Positions 6,707 to 9,275 of a stretch of DNA of 9,275 nucleotides are shown here, piece by piece. The stretch's first letter is position 1, and every line of letters starts with the position of its first letter. Where the stretch lies: contig JASIBM010000610.1 of the NCBI GenBank assembly GCA_030045175.1, positions 1 through 9,275 on the forward strand, in the 5' to 3' direction. The position numbers and the translations under genes are program-made. The notes under the pieces were generated by a model. It saw only the letters and a list, made by a program, of their open reading frames with translations. It was not told the DNA's origin and searched no databases. This stretch comes from Streptosporangiaceae bacterium (GTDB lineage: Bacteria; Actinomycetota; Actinomycetes; Streptosporangiales; Streptosporangiaceae).

Positions 6707-7651
6707 ATGACCGGAGGAACGGCACTGCCCGCCGACACCAACCCGCCAACAGCACCTGGCGCCAGCGACCAGCCGAGCGGCCCCGGCCAGCCGGCTGGCC
6801 CAGGCCCATTGCAGGATCAGCAACCAGGCAAGCTGCCGGGGCTGCCGCGCCTGTTCTTCGCCGACCAGGCGGCTGATCAGCAGGCGCCAGGCCAGCGCGA
6901 CGAGATACCAGCAGGCCAGGGTGAATCCGGCTCGGCCTGGTCAGCCCGGCCGAACGGCTACGGCACGCCGCCTCAGGCCGGCGGCCCGGCTTCCCGCGGC
7001 CAGCGGCGAGCGCCATGGCAGGCCGATCAGGGTCAAGCACCGGGCCAGGCCAGGCAGGGTCTTGGACCCGGCCGCGCCGGCACTGGGCAGCTGAGCCAGC
7101 GCCCGGACCGGCCGAGGCGGACCAACCCGCCGGGGCGCGAGCTCAGGCAGCGCGGCATCGCCTGCCTGGTCTTCGGCGTCATGAGCCTGGTAGCCATCCT
7201 CTTCGGATTCGGCCCCGATCCTAGCCGGGGCATCTTTCTCGTGATCTTCAGCGCGCTTGTCGGCATCGCGGCGATCGTCATCGGGGTGAGCGCGATAGTC
7301 AAGGCCAGGAAGACGGGTAGCTACCGGCCCAGGGGCGTCATCGGCGGGATCGGCCTCGGGGCGCTCGCCGCCTTGATCTCGCTGGCGGTCGGCACCCTCT
7401 ACCTGGCCTTCCCGAACCAGACGCGCACGTACGTCAACTGCCTCAACCAGGCGCAGACGACCAGCCAGAGGCAGGCGTGCCTGAACCAGCTGGAGAAGTC
7501 GATCAACGCCGGCCTGCCAAGCACCAGTCCGGGCGGGCTTGGCCTGGGCGTGCCGGGTTCGAACCTGCAGGGCTTGGGTTTGCGGGGCCTAGGCGGGCAG
7601 CTTCAGGGCAGCGTGGACGGGCCGCGCCGGGCCGGTGAGTCCTCATCCTGA
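6707..7651 (+). CDS. DUF4190-like membrane protein with long disordered N-terminus
   Basis: This is a membrane protein of unknown function, 314 residues from the ATG at 6707. Residues 1-148 are rich in Pro, Gln, Gly and Ala with no predicted fold, presumably cytoplasmic. Three hydrophobic segments follow at about 150-168, 175-197 and 210-235. The stretch IGVSAIVKARKTGSYRPRG between the second and third resembles the DUF4190 family of actinobacterial membrane proteins. A short tail after the last helix has two cysteines, C245 and C258, spaced to form a disulfide outside the cell, then a Gly/Leu-rich low-complexity end. The ATG has no Shine-Dalgarno, while GGAGGA at 6713-6718 is ideally placed for a CTG at 6725, so the true start may be six codons later. 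It is the only plus-strand gene, diverges from purH and overlaps the end of the DUF6350 gene. High GC at third positions supports it being real. Confidence 0.85.
   Translation: MTGGTALPADTNPPTAPGASDQPSGPGQPAGPGPLQDQQPGKLPGLPRLFFADQAADQQAPGQRDEIPAGQGESGSAWSARPNGYGTPPQAGGPASRGQRRAPWQADQGQAPGQARQGLGPGRAGTGQLSQRPDRPRRTNPPGRELRQRGIACLVFGVMSLVAILFGFGPDPSRGIFLVIFSALVGIAAIVIGVSAIVKARKTGSYRPRGVIGGIGLGALAALISLAVGTLYLAFPNQTRTYVNCLNQAQTTSQRQACLNQLEKSINAGLPSTSPGGLGLGVPGSNLQGLGLRGLGGQLQGSVDGPRRAGESSS
6713..6718 (+). promoter_or_regulatory. Shine-Dalgarno-like GGAGGA inside the first codons of the DUF4190-like gene
   Basis: GGAGGA lies downstream of the ATG at 6707 and six bases before an in-frame CTG at 6725. 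Either translation starts at this CTG, or the ATG is used without a leader site and the match is incidental. Confidence 0.4.
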
Positions 7652-9006
7652 CCGGCCGCCCAGGCGTCCAGGTAGATCACGTGGTCATCGGCCGGATCGT
7701 GGTCCATGCTGGGCGATGCCGCGACCGGACCGATGCCGGTCCAGGGCGAGCGGCTGTGCCGCCAGCTCGCCGCTCCGGCCGTGACGGCCGCGGCCGTGCC
7801 GACCTCGAGCGTCGCTAGCAACGCGATCTGCCAGGGCGACGGCCCGACGACGGCAAGCCTGCCATCACCGAGCGGACCGCCCGCGAACGCAGCGAAGACG
7901 CCGAGCACCGCGCCGGTCAGCGCGCCCGCGCAGAACCCGCGGATCGGCGCGGCTTCGAGCACGACCGTCCGCGCGGTACGCACGACCAGCAGCCCGGCCA
8001 CGGCGCCCGCCAGGTAGGGCATCGCCAGGATCAGCCCGGCGAGCCAGGCTGGCCCCGAGCCATGCGTTCCCGATGGCAGCGCGGCGAGCAGTGGGAACGC
8101 GGGTAGCGTGCCGAGCACCGATCCCGTCGGGGCCACGACCGTGCCCGCGCCCACGGCGAAGCCAGGCCCGAGCATGTAGGAGATGGCCCAGCAGATGGCG
8201 TTGGGCAGGTAGCCGAGCTGGGCGATGAGGAGCAGGCCAGCCCCTACCATGCCGGGATCGAGCAACGAGTACACGGCGGTGAACTGGCTCGCGTGACTGG
8301 CCAGCGCCATCGCGGTGGCCAGCGCGCCAGCGGCGCCGAGCACGGTGAGCGCGCCAGCCGCGCCGACGAGCACCGAGCGCGTCCTGGCCGTCAGATGCGC
8401 GCCGAGCTGGGTCCATGGGGCGAGCGCGCGGGCCGCGCCGAACCCGGCCGCGACGAGCGCGGTGATGAAGGCGGCGAGCACGGCCTGCACGACCGACGCC
8501 GAGGCAAGCGCGGTCTTGCTGGCTAGAGCGAGCACCCCGGCCAGGATCGAGTAAGGCACGGCTACGGCGAGCGCGACCTTGATCACCAGGCCAGGACCGG
8601 TCCCGCTGCCGGTGGCTCCCCGGACGACGCTGTGTCCCCCCCGGTCAGCACCTCGGCCGCGTACCACCGACCGGCCGGCTCGCCACAGCAGCGCGCCAGG
8701 AAGCAGCACCAGGCCGAGCGGCAGCATGCCGATTCGCCCGGCGCCGCTGACCTGCACGGCCACGTGATGGCAGACCAGCCAGATCACCGCCGCGGTGCGG
8801 AGCGCGCCGATCAGGCCGAACCCTGGGCGCGGCGCCGCGGCGCTCGCGGTGCCGCCAGGCAGCGCGGCGACCCAGCCGACCACCACCAGGATGGTCACCA
8901 CCGCGAGACCGAGTCCTGCCGCAGAGAGAGCCGCGCGGGCGCCGGCGAGCGGGAGCGCCAGCGGCCCGCTGACCCCGCCCGCGCCGCGCTCGCCCACGCC
9001 TCTCAC
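7603..9006 (-). CDS. DUF6350 family multi-pass membrane protein (PerM-like)
   Basis: This is an integral membrane protein of the actinobacterial DUF6350 family, whose mycobacterial member Rv0955 (PerM) is linked to cell division and persistence. From the GTG at 9006 it has 467 residues with about nine or ten hydrophobic helices (near 31-51, 69-86, 93-108, 141-161, 173-194, 211-236, 253-275, 320-342, 355-376, 394-413) and an acidic, probably cytoplasmic, C-terminal tail. The family core QLGYLPNAICWAISYMLGPG is at 263-282, followed by FAVGAGTVVAPTG. I prefer the GTG at 9006 because CAGGG lies eight bases upstream; a GTG at 9033 would add nine residues. Position between sucD and purH matches the known order sucCD-perM-purN-purH, but purN is absent. 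The 3' end overlaps the convergent DUF4190-like gene by 49 bases. The family call is firm; a PerM-like function is inferred from synteny and the motif. Confidence 0.9.
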   Translation of the reverse strand: MRGVGERGAGGVSGPLALPLAGARAALSAAGLGLAVVTILVVVGWVAALPGGTASAAAPRPGFGLIGALRTAAVIWLVCHHVAVQVSGAGRIGMLPLGLVLLPGALLWRAGRSVVRGRGADRGGHSVVRGATGSGTGPGLVIKVALAVAVPYSILAGVLALASKTALASASVVQAVLAAFITALVAAGFGAARALAPWTQLGAHLTARTRSVLVGAAGALTVLGAAGALATAMALASHASQFTAVYSLLDPGMVGAGLLLIAQLGYLPNAICWAISYMLGPGFAVGAGTVVAPTGSVLGTLPAFPLLAALPSGTHGSGPAWLAGLILAMPYLAGAVAGLLVVRTARTVVLEAAPIRGFCAGALTGAVLGVFAAFAGGPLGDGRLAVVGPSPWQIALLATLEVGTAAAVTAGAASWRHSRSPWTGIGPVAASPSMDHDPADDHVIYLDAWAAGQDEDSPARRGPSTLP

Positions 9007-9072
9007 AGGATCAACCCTGGCAATTCCGCGCACCCACGAAGCGGAGGCGCGCCGTATCTCCCGCGCGCCTCC

Positions 9073-9092
9073 GGGCGCCCTTTAGGGCGCCC
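9073..9092 (-). terminator. Perfect GC hairpin after sucD, possible terminator
   Basis: GGGCGCCC occurs at 9073-9080 and again at 9085-9092 with a four-base loop (TTTA on plus). The arms are each self-complementary, so they pair as an eight-base-pair GC stem. It is 67 bases after the sucD stop. No U-tract follows on the minus strand, so it is a U-less terminator candidate or an mRNA stability hairpin. Confidence 0.4.
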
Positions 9093-9094
9093 TC

Positions 9095-9145
9095 CGGCTC
9101 GCTCGCGCGCTCTCGCCTCCGGCGTCGCCTTCGGCTCGCTCGCGC
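9095..9145. repeat. Direct repeat of 14 bases in the sucD-DUF6350 spacer
   Basis: CGGCTCGCTCGCGC is present exactly at 9095-9108 and 9132-9145, a 37-base period. The flanking words (CTCCGG versus CTTCGG) are also similar. It resembles the GC-rich extragenic repeats seen in actinobacterial spacers, but whether it recurs elsewhere in the genome cannot be judged here. Confidence 0.55.
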
Positions 9146-9159
9146 AAGATTTCTCCCCG

Positions 9160-9275
9160 CTAACCGGCCAGCATGATCTGCCTGACCAGGCTGGCGGTCT
9201 CGCTCGGGGTCCTGCCGACCTTGACACCGACCTTCTCCAGCGCTTCCTTCTTTGCCTGGGCCGTGCCCGCCGAAC
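9160..9275 (-). CDS. sucD: Succinyl-CoA ligase (ADP-forming) alpha subunit, C-terminal end
   Basis: Only the last 38 codons and a partial codon are in the window; the rest lies beyond the right edge. The protein interconverts succinyl-CoA and succinate with nucleotide triphosphate formation in the TCA cycle, as a complex with SucC. The visible end reads SAGTAQAKKEALEKVGVKVG, then RTPSETASLVRQIMLAG and a TAG stop at 9160-9162. The GTAQAKKEAL helix and the KVGxTPSE tail are characteristic of SucD C-termini. The order sucD followed by a DUF6350 gene on the same strand is the normal actinobacterial arrangement and supports the call. Confidence 0.93.
   Translation of the reverse strand, partial: SAGTAQAKKEALEKVGVKVGRTPSETASLVRQIMLAG

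Larger units (their letters stand above)
9007..9159. other. Intergenic region sucD-DUF6350 with hairpin and repeats
   Basis: About 153 bases lie between the sucD stop and the preferred start of the DUF6350 gene. The right part (9095-9145) is built of repeated CG-rich words and the middle holds a strong perfect hairpin. The left end has the CAGGG ribosome-site candidate (9015-9019 on the minus strand). A minus-strand frame through here to 9227 is a compositional shadow. No convincing promoter is visible for the DUF6350 gene. Confidence 0.5.

Noticed and set aside
6620..6823. N-terminal extension of purH to 6823
   Set aside because: GC bias at third positions drops upstream of 6619, the extra sequence matches no PurH domain, and it would overlap the divergent gene.
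9003..9227. Minus-strand frame of 74 codons between sucD and the DUF6350 gene
   Set aside because: It runs over the sucD C-terminus in another frame and through GC-rich repeats, and has no family features.

Overview
This window looks like a piece of a chromosome from a very GC-rich actinobacterium. The signs are extreme G/C bias at third codon positions, GTG starts, long antisense shadow frames, and the core gene neighbourhood sucD, DUF6350/PerM, purH. That neighbourhood is known from mycobacteria and Streptomyces. The lineage cannot be fixed further from the sequence alone; a Streptosporangiales- or Frankia-like genome is only a guess.

Reading leftwards on the minus strand from the right edge, the window holds: the last 38 codons of sucD (succinyl-CoA ligase alpha subunit); a repeat- and hairpin-rich spacer; a multi-pass DUF6350 (PerM-like) membrane protein; purH; folD; a 246-base spacer with short tandem repeats; etfB and etfA; a NifS/IscS-type cysteine desulfurase; and the first 261 codons of mnmA, cut by the left edge. 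One gene runs the other way: a DUF4190-like membrane protein at 6707-7651, divergent from purH and overlapping the DUF6350 gene tail to tail by 49 bases. No RNA gene, insertion sequence, CRISPR array, prophage or origin was seen, and no gene-free stretch exceeds 300 bases.

The genes form three working groups. PurH and FolD belong to 10-formyl-tetrahydrofolate metabolism and the last two steps of IMP synthesis. EtfB and EtfA form the electron-transfer flavoprotein that takes electrons from acyl-CoA dehydrogenases. The cysteine desulfurase and MnmA are joined by a 4-base GTGA overlap and should be sulfur donor and tRNA 2-thiouridylase. SucD and the PerM-like protein are a TCA-cycle enzyme and a likely envelope or cell-division protein.

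Most of the window is ordinary housekeeping DNA and I do not see a new defence or biosynthetic system. The points that stand out are: low-complexity inserts in two otherwise conserved enzymes (MnmA, with a 24-base in-frame tandem repeat, and PurH); the absence of purN from its usual place; a convergent gene overlap; an ambiguous start with a well-placed Shine-Dalgarno before a CTG; repeats and hairpins in several spacers; and a strongly repeated octamer, CAGGCCAG.
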